A stretch of DNA of 64,000 nucleotides from Yersinia rohdei ATCC 43380 (GTDB taxonomy: Bacteria; Pseudomonadota; Gammaproteobacteria; Enterobacterales; Enterobacteriaceae). The notes below the pieces were generated by a model. The model was given only the letters and a program-made list of their open reading frames with translations. It ran no database searches and was not told the origin of the DNA. Shown here piece by piece: positions 14,612-24,236 of the stretch. Position 1 is the first letter of the stretch. Each line of letters begins with the position of its first letter. Location: assembly GCF_000173775.1 (NCBI RefSeq), contig NZ_ACCD01000018.1, positions 20,136-84,135 of the forward strand. The letters are read 5' to 3'. The position numbers and the translations under genes are program-made.

Positions 14612-16651
14612 GTGAGCATGGATATTACCGCGTTTTATCAGACATTTTTTGATGAAGCAGATGAATTGCTGGCAGATATGGAACAGCACTTGTTATTGCT
14701 GGACCCTCTGGCACCAGACAATGAACAACTTAACGCCATTTTCCGTGCAGCTCATTCGATAAAAGGCGGTGCCGCGACATTTGGCTTTACGGTATTACAA
14801 GAGACAACCCATCTGTTGGAAAACCTGTTGGATGGTGCCCGCCGCGACGAGATGCGCTTGAGCACCGATATCATCAATCTGTTTTTGGAAACGAAAGATA
14901 TTATGCAGGAACAGTTGGACGCCTACAAAACCTCTCAAGAGCCTAATGCGGAAAGCTTTGAGTATATTTGTCATGCATTGCGCCAACTGGCGCTCGAAGC
15001 ATTGGAACCGCAAGGTAACTCCAGCACTGCCTCGGTAGCCGAGCAGGGCACGGCGGCTGCGGGAACCAAAGCCGGTAGTAAGTCTCCCGCCTTGGTTCAA
15101 GGTGGGATGCGCATTTTGCTGTCTGGCCTGAAAGAACAAGAAATTCCGCTGATGTTGGAAGAGTTGGGCAATTTGGGTGAAGTGAAAGATCCCCATCAAA
15201 CACAAAATACCCTGGAAGCAACGCTGATTACCTCTGTCAGCGAAGATGATATCAGTGCGGTACTGTGTTTTGTGCTTGAACCAGAGCAAATTAGTTTTGT
15301 GCAGGCTGAGCTGGCGGCAGAGTCTGAAACTGAAGTTCCTGTTGCTGTCGCTGTGCCACAGGCCCCTGTTGCAGCAGTAGACATGGCACCTAAAGTCACT
15401 GCGGTGGCGGTGGCTACCAGTCCAGAGCATGTCAAACCTAAAGCGAAAGCGAGTGAATCTACCAGTATCCGGGTTGCGGTCGAAAAAGTTGACCAACTGA
15501 TTAACCTGGTGGGTGAGTTAGTAATTACCCAATCGATGCTGGCGCAGCGCTCTAGCAGCCTGGACCCGGTGATTAATGGCGATTTGCTCAATAGTATGGG
15601 GCAGTTGGAACGTAATGCGCGCGACTTGCAAGAGTCGGTCATGTCTATCCGCATGATGCCGATGGAGTATGTCTTTAGCCGTTTCCCTCGTTTGGTCCGC
15701 GATTTAGCCAGTAAGCTCAATAAGCAGGTTGAACTGACCTTGCTTGGCAGCTCGACTGAACTGGATAAAAGCCTGATAGAGCGCATTATTGACCCGTTAA
15801 CCCATCTGGTGCGTAACAGTCTGGATCACGGTATTGAAGATGCCGAAACTCGTATTGCCGCCGGTAAACAGCCGGTGGGGAATTTAACCCTGTCGGCTGA
15901 ACATCAGGGCGGTAATATTTGTATCGAAGTGCTTGATGACGGCGCTGGCCTGAATCGGCAGAAAATTCTGGCAAAAGCACAGTCGCAAGGTATGGCGGTT
16001 AATGAGCATATGAGCGATGAAGATGTCGGGATGTTAATTTTTGCCCCCGGCTTCTCAACTGCCGAGCAAGTTACGGATGTTTCAGGTCGTGGTGTGGGGA
16101 TGGATGTCGTTAAGCGGAATATTCAGGAAATGGGCGGCCATGTGCAAGTCAGTTTCCAGGCCGGTCTTGGCACCTCAATCCGCATCTTATTACCATTGAC
16201 GCTGGCTATACTCGACGGCATGTCCGTCAAAGTCAGTAATGAAGTCTTTATTTTACCTCTGAATGCAGTCATGGAATCGCTGCAACCATTGGCGGAAGAT
16301 TTGCATCCATTAGCCGGTGGTGAACGTGTATTGCAAGTGCGCGGTGAATATTTGCCGCTGGTAGAGTTGTTCAGAGTATTTGATGTTGAGGATGCTAAAA
16401 CTGAAGCGACTCAAGGCATCGTCGTGATTTTGCAAAGTGCCGGTCGTCGTTATGCCCTGCTGGTAGACCAATTGATTGGCCAACATCAGGTGGTAGTGAA
16501 AAACTTGGAAAGTAACTATCGTAAAGTGCCCGGTATTTCAGCCGCCACTATTTTGGGTGATGGTAGTGTGGCGTTAATTGTTGATGTGTCGGCATTGCAG
16601 GCCTTAAACCGGGAAAAACGTGTAACGGCTGATGATACAGCCGCCGCCTAG
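14612..16651 (+). CDS. cheA: chemotaxis histidine kinase CheA
   Basis: A 679-aa sensor kinase that phosphorylates CheY and CheB. Domains in order: Hpt with H48 (AAHSIKGG), CheY/CheB-binding P2 (about 180-250), dimerisation P3, ATPase P4 with N, G1 and G2 boxes (VRNSLDHGIED, DDGAGLN, GRGVGMDVV) and the SH3-like P5 that binds CheW. A longer frame starts at 14561, but GTG 14612 with GAGGTG 5 nt upstream gives the E. coli-like N-terminus MSMDI and puts the phospho-histidine at 48. Confidence 0.95.
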   Translation: MSMDITAFYQTFFDEADELLADMEQHLLLLDPLAPDNEQLNAIFRAAHSIKGGAATFGFTVLQETTHLLENLLDGARRDEMRLSTDIINLFLETKDIMQEQLDAYKTSQEPNAESFEYICHALRQLALEALEPQGNSSTASVAEQGTAAAGTKAGSKSPALVQGGMRILLSGLKEQEIPLMLEELGNLGEVKDPHQTQNTLEATLITSVSEDDISAVLCFVLEPEQISFVQAELAAESETEVPVAVAVPQAPVAAVDMAPKVTAVAVATSPEHVKPKAKASESTSIRVAVEKVDQLINLVGELVITQSMLAQRSSSLDPVINGDLLNSMGQLERNARDLQESVMSIRMMPMEYVFSRFPRLVRDLASKLNKQVELTLLGSSTELDKSLIERIIDPLTHLVRNSLDHGIEDAETRIAAGKQPVGNLTLSAEHQGGNICIEVLDDGAGLNRQKILAKAQSQGMAVNEHMSDEDVGMLIFAPGFSTAEQVTDVSGRGVGMDVVKRNIQEMGGHVQVSFQAGLGTSIRILLPLTLAILDGMSVKVSNEVFILPLNAVMESLQPLAEDLHPLAGGERVLQVRGEYLPLVELFRVFDVEDAKTEATQGIVVILQSAGRRYALLVDQLIGQHQVVVKNLESNYRKVPGISAATILGDGSVALIVDVSALQALNREKRVTADDTAAA

Positions 16652-16756
16652 CAGGTCTACTGCATAGAGCCCGTAATAAAACAGGTAGGGGCCGTGAGAT
16701 TGATTCCGGCCCTGAAAATAAACATAAATTTAACCTATTGATTGAAGGGTAAAAAC

Positions 16757-17254
16757 ATGGCAGGACTAGCAACCGTCACGAAGCTGGCTGGCGAAACGGT
16801 AGGACAAGAGTTCCTGATTTTTACGCTGGGCGCTGAAGAGTACGGCATTGATATTCTGAAAGTACAAGAGATCCGTGGCTATGATCAGGTGACCCGTATC
16901 GCTAACACCCCAGCATTCATTAAAGGTGTCACTAACTTACGCGGTGTCATTGTTCCTATTATTGACTTGCGTGTTAAATTTGCTCAACAAGGTGTTAGCT
17001 ATAACGAAAACACCGTGGTTATCGTGCTGAATTTTGACCAGCGCGTTGTCGGTATTGTAGTTGATGGTGTGTCTGATGTGCTGTCATTAACCACAGAGCA
17101 AATCCGACCAGCCCCTGAATTTGCCGTGACTCTGGCAACCGAATACCTCACTGGTTTAGGTTCACTGGGTGAACGTATGCTGATCTTGGTTGATATTGAA
17201 AAGCTGCTGAGCAGTGAAGAAATGTCGCTGATTGACTCAGTGGCTAAGGGCTAA
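16757..17254 (+). CDS. cheW: chemotaxis adaptor CheW
   Basis: A 165-aa SH3-like coupling protein linking receptors to CheA. It shows [22 protein letters not shown], the [16 protein letters not shown] core and [13 protein letters not shown] 16757 has AAGGGT upstream and matches the family; a frame five codons longer is unlikely. A terminator follows, so the motA operon ends here. Confidence 0.95.
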   Translation: MAGLATVTKLAGETVGQEFLIFTLGAEEYGIDILKVQEIRGYDQVTRIANTPAFIKGVTNLRGVIVPIIDLRVKFAQQGVSYNENTVVIVLNFDQRVVGIVVDGVSDVLSLTTEQIRPAPEFAVTLATEYLTGLGSLGERMLILVDIEKLLSSEEMSLIDSVAKG

Positions 17255-17317
17255 GTTACGGCATTTTGGTGATTGCGCCGCTAGCAGTTTCCTTTATTAC
17301 TCTCAATATATAACAGC

Positions 17318-17349
17318 CAGAGTAGCTCATGTGGCTACTCTGTTCATTT
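17318..17349 (+). terminator. terminator after cheW
   Basis: CAGAGTAGC (17318-17326) pairs perfectly with GCTACTCTG (17334-17342) around a 7-nt loop, followed by TTCATTT. Confidence 0.7.
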
Positions 17350-17422
17350 AACAAGTAAGTAAATCTGCATTACCTGGCAATAACATTCAGCTACAGCCCA
17401 TTAAAATAATCCCTCTATCCGG

Positions 17423-17449
17423 TAAAGTTCCCCTCCGCCGTGCCGATAA
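17423..17449 (+). promoter_or_regulatory. sigma-28 promoter of tsr
   Basis: TAAAGTTC-N11-GCCGATAA: 15 of 16 consensus bases with exact spacing. The predicted start is about 60 nt before the tsr start codon. Confidence 0.92.
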
Positions 17450-17514
17450 CACAGTTAATTAGGCGTCCTCTGTTTTGGCGTACCGGTGTTTTGACGTATT
17501 AATGAAGGGATAAC

Positions 17515-19188
17515 ATGTTCAAACGTATGAAAGTGGTCACCAGCCTGCTGTTGGTGTTAGTGCTATTTGGTGCCTTACAACTGGTTTCCGGTGGGCTTTT
17601 CTTTAACTCGCTGAAAAGTGACAAAGAAAACTTTGCTGTTTTACAAGTTATCCGTCAGCAGCAGTCGGTTTTAAATGAAAGCTGGGTGAATTTGCTACAA
17701 ACACGTAATACGCTGAACCGTGCTGGCATTCGTTACATGATGGATGTGAGTCACACCGGCAGTGGCCCGACAGTAAATGATCTGTTGGCTTCAGCCAAAG
17801 GCACATTGGGAGTGGCCGCAGAGCGTTTTAAGGCCTATGAACAAATCGCATTAGATGGCCAACAAGACCCCGAATCTGCTAAAAAGTTAAAACAGACTTA
17901 TGACCAATATTTTGGTGCATTAGCCGAACTTATCCAGTTGATGGAGGCAGGCAAAATCAATGAATTCTTCGATCAACCAACCTCTAGCTTCCAAAATGCC
18001 TTTGAGCAGGATTACAACACTTACCTGACACAAAATGACCGCCTGTACTCCTCTGCAGTTGAGAACAGTAACCAGTCCTTCAATTTTGCCTTGGGCGTGA
18101 TTGTTACCGTGTTGATTGTGGTCTTAGCGGTAATTATCTTTGTTTGGTTGGGCATGCAACACATCTTGATTAACCCGCTGAAACACTTGATTGAGCATAT
18201 TAAACATATTGCTAATGGTGACTTAACCCAGACAATCGAAGTGAATAGCCGCAACGAAATGGGCGTTTTGGCGGCCAGCCTAAAAAACATGCAATCTGAA
18301 TTAATTACCACGGTGAGTGATGTGCGCTTAGGGGCGGATGCCATCTATAGCGGCGCGTCAGAAATTGCTGCCGGTAACAATGATTTGTCCGCACGTACTG
18401 AACAACAAGCCGCTTCACTGGAAGAAACCGCCGCCAGCATGGAGCAACTGACTGCCACAGTGAAACAGAATGCTGAAAACGCCCGTCAGGCCAGCCAATT
18501 GGCTTTGAGTGCTTCAGAAACTGCACAAAAAGGCGGAAAAGTGGTGGCAAATGTGGTGCAAACCATGCACGACATTGCCGGTAGTTCGCAGAAAATCGCC
18601 GATATTACCAGCGTTATTGATGGTATTGCATTCCAAACAAACATTCTGGCCTTGAATGCTGCCGTTGAAGCCGCGCGAGCAGGTGAGCAAGGTCGTGGTT
18701 TTGCGGTTGTTGCCGGAGAAGTGCGTAATTTGGCACAACGCAGCGCACAAGCCGCAAAAGAAATTAAAGGGCTGATTGAAGACTCCGTCAACCGTGTCGA
18801 CATGGGGTCAGTGCTGGTTGAAAGCGCCGGTGAAACGATGGGAGATATCGTTAATGCGGTGACCCGAGTCACTGACATCATGGGAGAAATTGCTTCTGCC
18901 TCTGATGAACAAAGCCGTGGTATCGACCAAGTGGGCCAGGCCGTGACTGAAATGGACCGCGTCACACAGCAGAATGCGTCTTTGGTGGAAGAGTCCGCTT
19001 CTGCGGCGGCGGCACTGGAAGAGCAAGCCAGTATGTTAACCCAATCCATGTCTGTATTTGTCCTGCGTATGGATAACAGCAGTACTTCAAGAAATATCAA
19101 AAAAACCAAACAGCCGGCACAAGATCTGGGTGTCACGGCTAAAAAAACACTGGGAAGTGACCTGCAAGAAAATTGGGAAACTTTCTAG
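17515..19188 (+). CDS. tsr: serine-type chemoreceptor Tsr
   Basis: A 557-aa chemoreceptor very like E. coli Tsr (551 aa). TM1 is at about 7-30, the periplasmic domain carries the ligand-contact set R64, N68, R69 ([11 protein letters not shown]) and [11 protein letters not shown]2 is at about 190-213, then HAMP and the signalling hairpin with tip [20 protein letters not shown]. It ends in the CheR/CheB tether NWETF. It occupies the place of tar in E. coli. Serine is the likely attractant. Confidence 0.92.
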   Translation: MFKRMKVVTSLLLVLVLFGALQLVSGGLFFNSLKSDKENFAVLQVIRQQQSVLNESWVNLLQTRNTLNRAGIRYMMDVSHTGSGPTVNDLLASAKGTLGVAAERFKAYEQIALDGQQDPESAKKLKQTYDQYFGALAELIQLMEAGKINEFFDQPTSSFQNAFEQDYNTYLTQNDRLYSSAVENSNQSFNFALGVIVTVLIVVLAVIIFVWLGMQHILINPLKHLIEHIKHIANGDLTQTIEVNSRNEMGVLAASLKNMQSELITTVSDVRLGADAIYSGASEIAAGNNDLSARTEQQAASLEETAASMEQLTATVKQNAENARQASQLALSASETAQKGGKVVANVVQTMHDIAGSSQKIADITSVIDGIAFQTNILALNAAVEAARAGEQGRGFAVVAGEVRNLAQRSAQAAKEIKGLIEDSVNRVDMGSVLVESAGETMGDIVNAVTRVTDIMGEIASASDEQSRGIDQVGQAVTEMDRVTQQNASLVEESASAAAALEEQASMLTQSMSVFVLRMDNSSTSRNIKKTKQPAQDLGVTAKKTLGSDLQENWETF

Positions 19189-19196
19189 ACCCTACA

Positions 19197-19251
19197 ACCC
19201 TTCATATTTGACCTTGCAGGGGGTTAGCTGCAACGCCAATGATTTAGGGTA
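19197..19251. repeat. short palindromic repeat, copy 1 (deleted form)
   Basis: Starts ACCCT and ends AGGGT, with the internal inverted repeat TTGCAG/CTGCAA (19214-19233). Closely resembles 22923-22975 in order and spacing. The ends also match the outer parts of the longer elements at 49109-49235 and 54138-54262, so I take it to be an internal deletion derivative of the same family. Confidence 0.6.
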
Positions 19252-19265
19252 AATAAAATAAATAA

Positions 19266-19285
19266 AGCCGGCCAATGAGCCGGCT
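19266..19285 (+). repeat. hairpin before the second receptor gene
   Basis: AGCCGGC/GCCGGCT with a 6-nt loop, 15 nt before the start of the next gene and just before its GAGAAGAGG ribosome-binding region. No T run follows, so it is more likely an mRNA-stabilising or translation-tuning element than a terminator. Confidence 0.45.
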
Positions 19286-19299
19286 GAGAAGAGGTTACG

Positions 19300-20937
19300 A
19301 TGTTTGGCCGAATCCGGATTTCTACCAGCTTTTTCCTGTTACTTATATTGATTTGCACAATACAGTTAATTTCCAGTGGTCTGTCATTTACAGCTTTCCG
19401 TTCAGACTATCAGAATTTAAACCGTGTCGATCTTAGTAGTCAGCAACGGGATGCATTAAGCCTCAGTTGGGTATCCTTACTTCAGGCGCGTAATACCTTA
19501 AACCGAGCAGGGACTCGCGCGGCTCTCAAAGTACCTCAAGAGCAAGTTAATGCATTAATGGGGAACGCCCGCAGTTCATTACAGAAAGCGGATCTCTATT
19601 TTAATCAGTTCCTGGCGGTGCCACCTCTTGAGGACAGCACTACGGGTTCTGAGCTGTCGGATGCTACCCAAAAAAGTTATCAGAACTTACGTACCTCATT
19701 ACGTGAGCTTATCGGTTTCCTGGAGGCGGGCAATTTACAAGCCTTTATGGACCAACCGACGCAGAAAACTCAGGATTTGTTTGAAGCTGATTTTGTTCAA
19801 TATTTGCAGTATGCCAATGACGTGATTGCCGAGGCCGGCACACATAATCAGCAGGCTTACCATCTCTCCATGTGGATATTCGGTGGCGCTATTTTGATGG
19901 TCATCGTGATGGCGATTTCTTCACTTATCTGGCTGCGGACAATGTTTGTTAAGCCGCTGAAGATTATGCGATCCCATTTTGACCGCATTGCCGAAGGTGA
20001 TTTATCCGGTCAAATCTCTGTCTCTGGCCGCAATGAAATCAGCGAAATGTTTGGCAGTTTACATACCATGCAACAGTCGCTGATAACCACAGTGAGCCAT
20101 GTTCGAGATGGTACTGAATCCATGTTGACAGGTATTCAGGAGATTTCTGCCGGTAATAATGATTTATCCGCAAGAACTGAGCAGCAAGCCGCATCATTGG
20201 AACAAACTGCGGCCAGTATGGAGCAACTGACGGCAACCGTGAAACAGAATGCGGATAATGCCCGCCAGGCGACATTGCTGGCAAAAGAGGCTTCTGGGAC
20301 TGCGGCGAAAGGGGGTGAGTTAACCAGCAGTGTTGTCACCACCATGCATGATATCGCCACCAGTTCGCAGAAAATCGGCGCTATTACCAGTGTTATTGAT
20401 GGCATTGCATTCCAAACTAATATCTTGGCATTGAATGCTGCGGTAGAAGCGGCCCGTGCCGGTGAGCAGGGGCGTGGTTTTGCCGTGGTGGCTGGCGAAG
20501 TGCGTAATTTAGCCCAGCGCAGTGCACAAGCAGCCAAAGAAATTAAAGGGTTGATTGATGAATCAGTCAGCCGTGTTCGCCAGGGTTCCACACTGGTTGA
20601 AAGTGCGGGTACGACGATGGAAGAGATTGTTCGCTCAGTGACTCGGGTTACCGACATTATGGGTGAAATCGCTTCCGCCTCGGATGAACAAAGCCGAGGT
20701 ATTGAGCAGGTTTCACTGGCGGTAACACAAATGGATCAGGTCACTCAGCAAAACGCCGCATTAGTGGAAGAGGCTGCGGCTGCGGCTAATGCATTGGAAG
20801 AGCAGGCAAGTATGCTCTCCAATGCAGTGTCTGTTTTTCGTTTGGAGCAAGGTAGCGACAACGGGGATTGGCAGGCAGCAGAGGGCAGAGGTCAGCAACC
20901 GGCTGTAAAGGAATTCCCAGATTGTCAAAGGGTGTAA
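19300..20937 (+). CDS. chemoreceptor without CheR/CheB tether (Tap/Tar-like)
   Basis: A 545-aa chemoreceptor. TM1 about 9-30, periplasmic domain with R64, N68 and R69 in the same positions as Tsr ([11 protein letters not shown]), TM2 about 191-214, HAMP and a normal signalling tip. Unlike the other two receptors here it lacks the C-terminal NWETF and ends in a Gly/Gln-rich tail, the pattern of the low-abundance receptors Tap and Trg. It occupies the tap position before cheR. The ligand is unknown; an amino acid is possible from the conserved contacts. Confidence 0.88.
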   Translation: MFGRIRISTSFFLLLILICTIQLISSGLSFTAFRSDYQNLNRVDLSSQQRDALSLSWVSLLQARNTLNRAGTRAALKVPQEQVNALMGNARSSLQKADLYFNQFLAVPPLEDSTTGSELSDATQKSYQNLRTSLRELIGFLEAGNLQAFMDQPTQKTQDLFEADFVQYLQYANDVIAEAGTHNQQAYHLSMWIFGGAILMVIVMAISSLIWLRTMFVKPLKIMRSHFDRIAEGDLSGQISVSGRNEISEMFGSLHTMQQSLITTVSHVRDGTESMLTGIQEISAGNNDLSARTEQQAASLEQTAASMEQLTATVKQNADNARQATLLAKEASGTAAKGGELTSSVVTTMHDIATSSQKIGAITSVIDGIAFQTNILALNAAVEAARAGEQGRGFAVVAGEVRNLAQRSAQAAKEIKGLIDESVSRVRQGSTLVESAGTTMEEIVRSVTRVTDIMGEIASASDEQSRGIEQVSLAVTQMDQVTQQNAALVEEAAAAANALEEQASMLSNAVSVFRLEQGSDNGDWQAAEGRGQQPAVKEFPDCQRV

Positions 20938-20965
20938 CTAAGACTGTGCTATGGGGTGAGGCCGG

Positions 20966-21871
20966 ATGAAACCATCATCGCTTAAACAAGCTATTCAGCC
21001 ACCATCCCAAGAGTCTGGCTCGATTTTAAACCAGATGATTCAACGGCTTCCGCTGTCGGATGTTCACTTCCGCCGCATTTGCCAACTTATTTATCAACGG
21101 GCCGGGATAGTCCTGGCCGATCACAAACGAGAAATGGTCTATAACCGCTTGGTTAGGCGGCTAAGATTGTTGGGAATTAACGATTTTGGTCAATATCTTG
21201 CCTTGCTGGAGACTGACCAAAACAGTGCAGAGTGGCAGGCATTTGTTAATGCATTGACCACTAACTTGACGGCATTTTTCCGTGAGGCACACCATTTCCC
21301 CATTCTCAGTGAACATGCTCGCCAGCGACCGGGGAATTATTCGGTCTGGAGTACGGCGGCATCGACGGGTGAAGAGCCTTATTCTATCGCCATGACCTTG
21401 TCTGATGTCTTGGGCAAGAGTGATGGGTTGGGAAATCGCTCGGGATCTTATCAGGTGCTGGCCAGTGATATTGATACACAAGTGCTGGAGAAAGCGACCA
21501 GTGGCGTCTATCGGCAAGACGAATTGCGTTCGTTGTCAGCACAACAAATGCAACGTTATTTCTTGCGTGGCACTGGCCCTCAGCAGGGTATGGTGCGAGT
21601 GCGGCCGGAACTTGCCAACATGATTCAGTTTCAGCAACTCAATTTGTTAGCACCTGAGTGGGCGTTGCCGGGGCAGTTTGACGCTATTTTTTGTCGTAAT
21701 GTAATGATTTATTTTGATAAAGAAACGCAGGAGCGCATCTTGCGTCGCTTTGTCCCTTTGCTAAAACCCGGCGGCTTAATGTTTGCAGGCCACTCGGAGA
21801 ATTTCAGTCAAATTAGTCGGGAATTCTATTTGCGCGGGCAGACCGTTTATGGACTGACCAAGGAGAGGTGA
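20966..21871 (+). CDS. cheR: chemoreceptor methyltransferase CheR
   Basis: A 301-aa SAM-dependent glutamate methyltransferase that resets receptors. It has the N-terminal helical domain ([18 protein letters not shown]), the SAM-binding motif [26 protein letters not shown] and a beta-subdomain that binds NWETF. GGGGTGAGG precedes the ATG. It overlaps cheB by one base (TGATG). Confidence 0.95.
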   Translation: MKPSSLKQAIQPPSQESGSILNQMIQRLPLSDVHFRRICQLIYQRAGIVLADHKREMVYNRLVRRLRLLGINDFGQYLALLETDQNSAEWQAFVNALTTNLTAFFREAHHFPILSEHARQRPGNYSVWSTAASTGEEPYSIAMTLSDVLGKSDGLGNRSGSYQVLASDIDTQVLEKATSGVYRQDELRSLSAQQMQRYFLRGTGPQQGMVRVRPELANMIQFQQLNLLAPEWALPGQFDAIFCRNVMIYFDKETQERILRRFVPLLKPGGLMFAGHSENFSQISREFYLRGQTVYGLTKER

Positions 21872-22920
21872 TGAGTAAAATCAGAGTATTGTGCGTAGAT
21901 GATTCCGCATTGATGCGCCAGTTAATGACGGAAATTATTAACAGTCACCCGGATATGGAAATGGTTGCTGCGGCACCTGATCCGTTGGTTGCCCGTGATT
22001 TAATCAAAAAATTCAATCCACAAGTTTTGACACTCGATGTTGAAATGCCCCGAATGGATGGCTTGGATTTTCTTGAAAAATTAATGCGGCTGCGGCCCAT
22101 GCCGGTAGTGATGGTTTCATCATTAACCGGTAAGAACTCCGAGATAACCATGCGCGCGTTGGAGTTTGGGGCTATCGATTTTGTCACCAAACCTCAGCTG
22201 GGTATCAGAGAGGGAATGCTGGCTTACAGCGAGCTAATTGCAGAGAAAATCCGGACTGCGGCTAAAGCGCGTTTACCTCAGCGTGGCTCAGAAAAAGCCC
22301 CGGCCATTCTCAGTCATACGCCGTTGCTCAGTAGTGAAAAGTTAATCGCGATCGGTGCGTCAACGGGCGGCACAGAAGCCATCCGTAGTGTATTGCAACC
22401 TTTGCCTCCGACCAGTCCGGCACTGTTGATTACTCAGCATATGCCACCGGGATTTACGCGTTCATTTGCCGAGCGCCTCAATAAATTGTGCCAAATTACC
22501 GTGAAAGAAGCAGAAGACGGTGAGCGGGTATTGCCCGGACACGCCTACATTGCACCCGGTGATCGGCACATGGAACTGGCGCGCAGCGGGGCAAACTATC
22601 AGGTGCGTATTCATGACGGGCCTGCGGTAAATCGCCATCGCCCTTCGGTCGATGTACTGTTTCGCTCCGTGGCGCAATATGCCGGGCGCAATGCCGTGGG
22701 TGTCATTCTAACCGGCATGGGCAATGACGGTGCTGCCGGTTTGCTGGAAATGCACCGTGCGGGCGCTTACACCATTGCCCAAAACGAGGCCAGCTGTGTG
22801 GTATTCGGTATGCCACGCGAAGCTATCGGGATGGGTGGGGTGAATGAAGTTTTGGAGCTGAACCAAATAAGTCAGCGGATGTTGGCGCAGATCAGTAGCG
22901 GGCAAGCCTTGCGCATCTAA
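21871..22920 (+). CDS. cheB: chemoreceptor methylesterase/deamidase CheB
   Basis: A 349-aa response regulator-methylesterase. The receiver domain has D10, D11 and phospho-acceptor D56 ([11 protein letters not shown]); the catalytic domain has S164 ([10 protein letters not shown]), H190 (TQHMPPGFT) and D286 (GMGNDGAAG). ATG 21871 has AAGGAG upstream and overlaps the cheR stop codon; an in-frame GTG just before it is not needed. Confidence 0.95.
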   Translation: MSKIRVLCVDDSALMRQLMTEIINSHPDMEMVAAAPDPLVARDLIKKFNPQVLTLDVEMPRMDGLDFLEKLMRLRPMPVVMVSSLTGKNSEITMRALEFGAIDFVTKPQLGIREGMLAYSELIAEKIRTAAKARLPQRGSEKAPAILSHTPLLSSEKLIAIGASTGGTEAIRSVLQPLPPTSPALLITQHMPPGFTRSFAERLNKLCQITVKEAEDGERVLPGHAYIAPGDRHMELARSGANYQVRIHDGPAVNRHRPSVDVLFRSVAQYAGRNAVGVILTGMGNDGAAGLLEMHRAGAYTIAQNEASCVVFGMPREAIGMGGVNEVLELNQISQRMLAQISSGQALRI

Positions 22921-22922
22921 TC

Positions 22923-22975
22923 ACCCTCGTCCTTGACGTTGCAGGGGAATCGCTGCAACGCCAATGGCTTTGGAT
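22923..22975. repeat. short palindromic repeat, copy 2 (deleted form)
   Basis: ACCCT start, GTTGCAG/CTGCAAC stem (22938-22959), then GCCAATG as in the copy at 19197-19251. It fills most of the cheB-cheY gap and would fold into a hairpin in the cheRBYZ mRNA. Confidence 0.6.
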
Positions 22976-23025
22976 GATTTTGCTGAATGGAATTTTTCCA
23001 TTGTAAACAGGATATTGGCATTTAA

Positions 23026-23451
<426 letters not shown>

Positions 23452-23460
23452 GGAGCCGAG

Positions 23461-24105
23461 ATGAGTAACCATCAAATGCCCGCAACAGATGCGGCGTCAG
23501 CCAGTGATATAATCTGTCGTATTGGACAACTAACGCGGATGTTACGCGACAGCTTGCGTGAGTTAGGTCTTGATCAGGCCATTGCTCAGGCCGCGGAAGC
23601 AATTCCGGATGCCCGTGACCGTTTGGACTATGTGGTTCATATGACCGCGCAGGCCGCCGAAAGAGCATTGAACTGCGTTGAAGCCGCTCAGCCGCGCCAA
23701 AATGAACTGGAGTCATCGGCTAAAGCACTTAAGATTCGCTGGGATGAATGGTTTGCTAATCCAATTGAGCTTTCAGATGCCCGCTCACTGGTGACGGATA
23801 CCCGTGATTACCTGGATGTGGTTCCGCAACATACCTCATTTACCAACGCGCAATTGTTGGAAATTATGATGGCGCAGGATTTCCAAGACCTGACGGGTCA
23901 GGTTATCAAGCGCATGATGGATGTGGTGCAAGAGATTGAGAAGCAGCTATTGATGGTCTTGATGGAAAATATCCCTGATATGCCATCTAAACCGCAAAAA
24001 CCGACTGACAGCTTACTCAATGGGCCGCAAATGGATAAAACTGGCGCTGGCGTTATCGCCAATCAGGATCAGGTAGATGACCTGCTTGACAGCCTGGGCT
24101 TCTAA
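23461..24105 (+). CDS. cheZ: CheY-P phosphatase CheZ
   Basis: A 214-aa dimeric four-helix-bundle phosphatase. The catalytic segment with Asp/Gln ([16 protein letters not shown], about 138-155) and the C-terminal CheY-binding helix ([12 protein letters not shown]) are intact. Ribosome-binding site GGAGCCGAG. It is the last gene of the receptor-cheRBYZ unit. Confidence 0.95.
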   Translation: MSNHQMPATDAASASDIICRIGQLTRMLRDSLRELGLDQAIAQAAEAIPDARDRLDYVVHMTAQAAERALNCVEAAQPRQNELESSAKALKIRWDEWFANPIELSDARSLVTDTRDYLDVVPQHTSFTNAQLLEIMMAQDFQDLTGQVIKRMMDVVQEIEKQLLMVLMENIPDMPSKPQKPTDSLLNGPQMDKTGAGVIANQDQVDDLLDSLGF

Positions 24106-24134
24106 ACACATTTAGCCGCGAGCACAGCATATTG

Positions 24135-24179
24135 TGCAGATGAGGCGACTTCCCTGTCGTGGATTAGGCCTCATCTGCA
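24135..24179. repeat. long hairpin downstream of cheZ
   Basis: TGCAGATGAGGC (24135-24146) pairs perfectly with GCCTCATCTGCA (24168-24179) around a 21-nt loop that can itself form GAC/GTC. No T run follows on the plus strand. It lies between the convergent cheZ and protease genes and may act as a processing or Rho-dependent end. Confidence 0.6.
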
Positions 24180-24236
24180 ACTCTTCTGTGGAGATCTGCG
24201 CCACTTTTATCATCCTGATAAATGGCTTGCCGAATA

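Noticed and set aside
18486..19136. 216-aa minus-strand frame inside tsr, and the similar one inside the next receptor (20136-20657)
   Set aside because: Both are mirror shadows of the conserved MCP signalling domain, which explains their similarity to each other.
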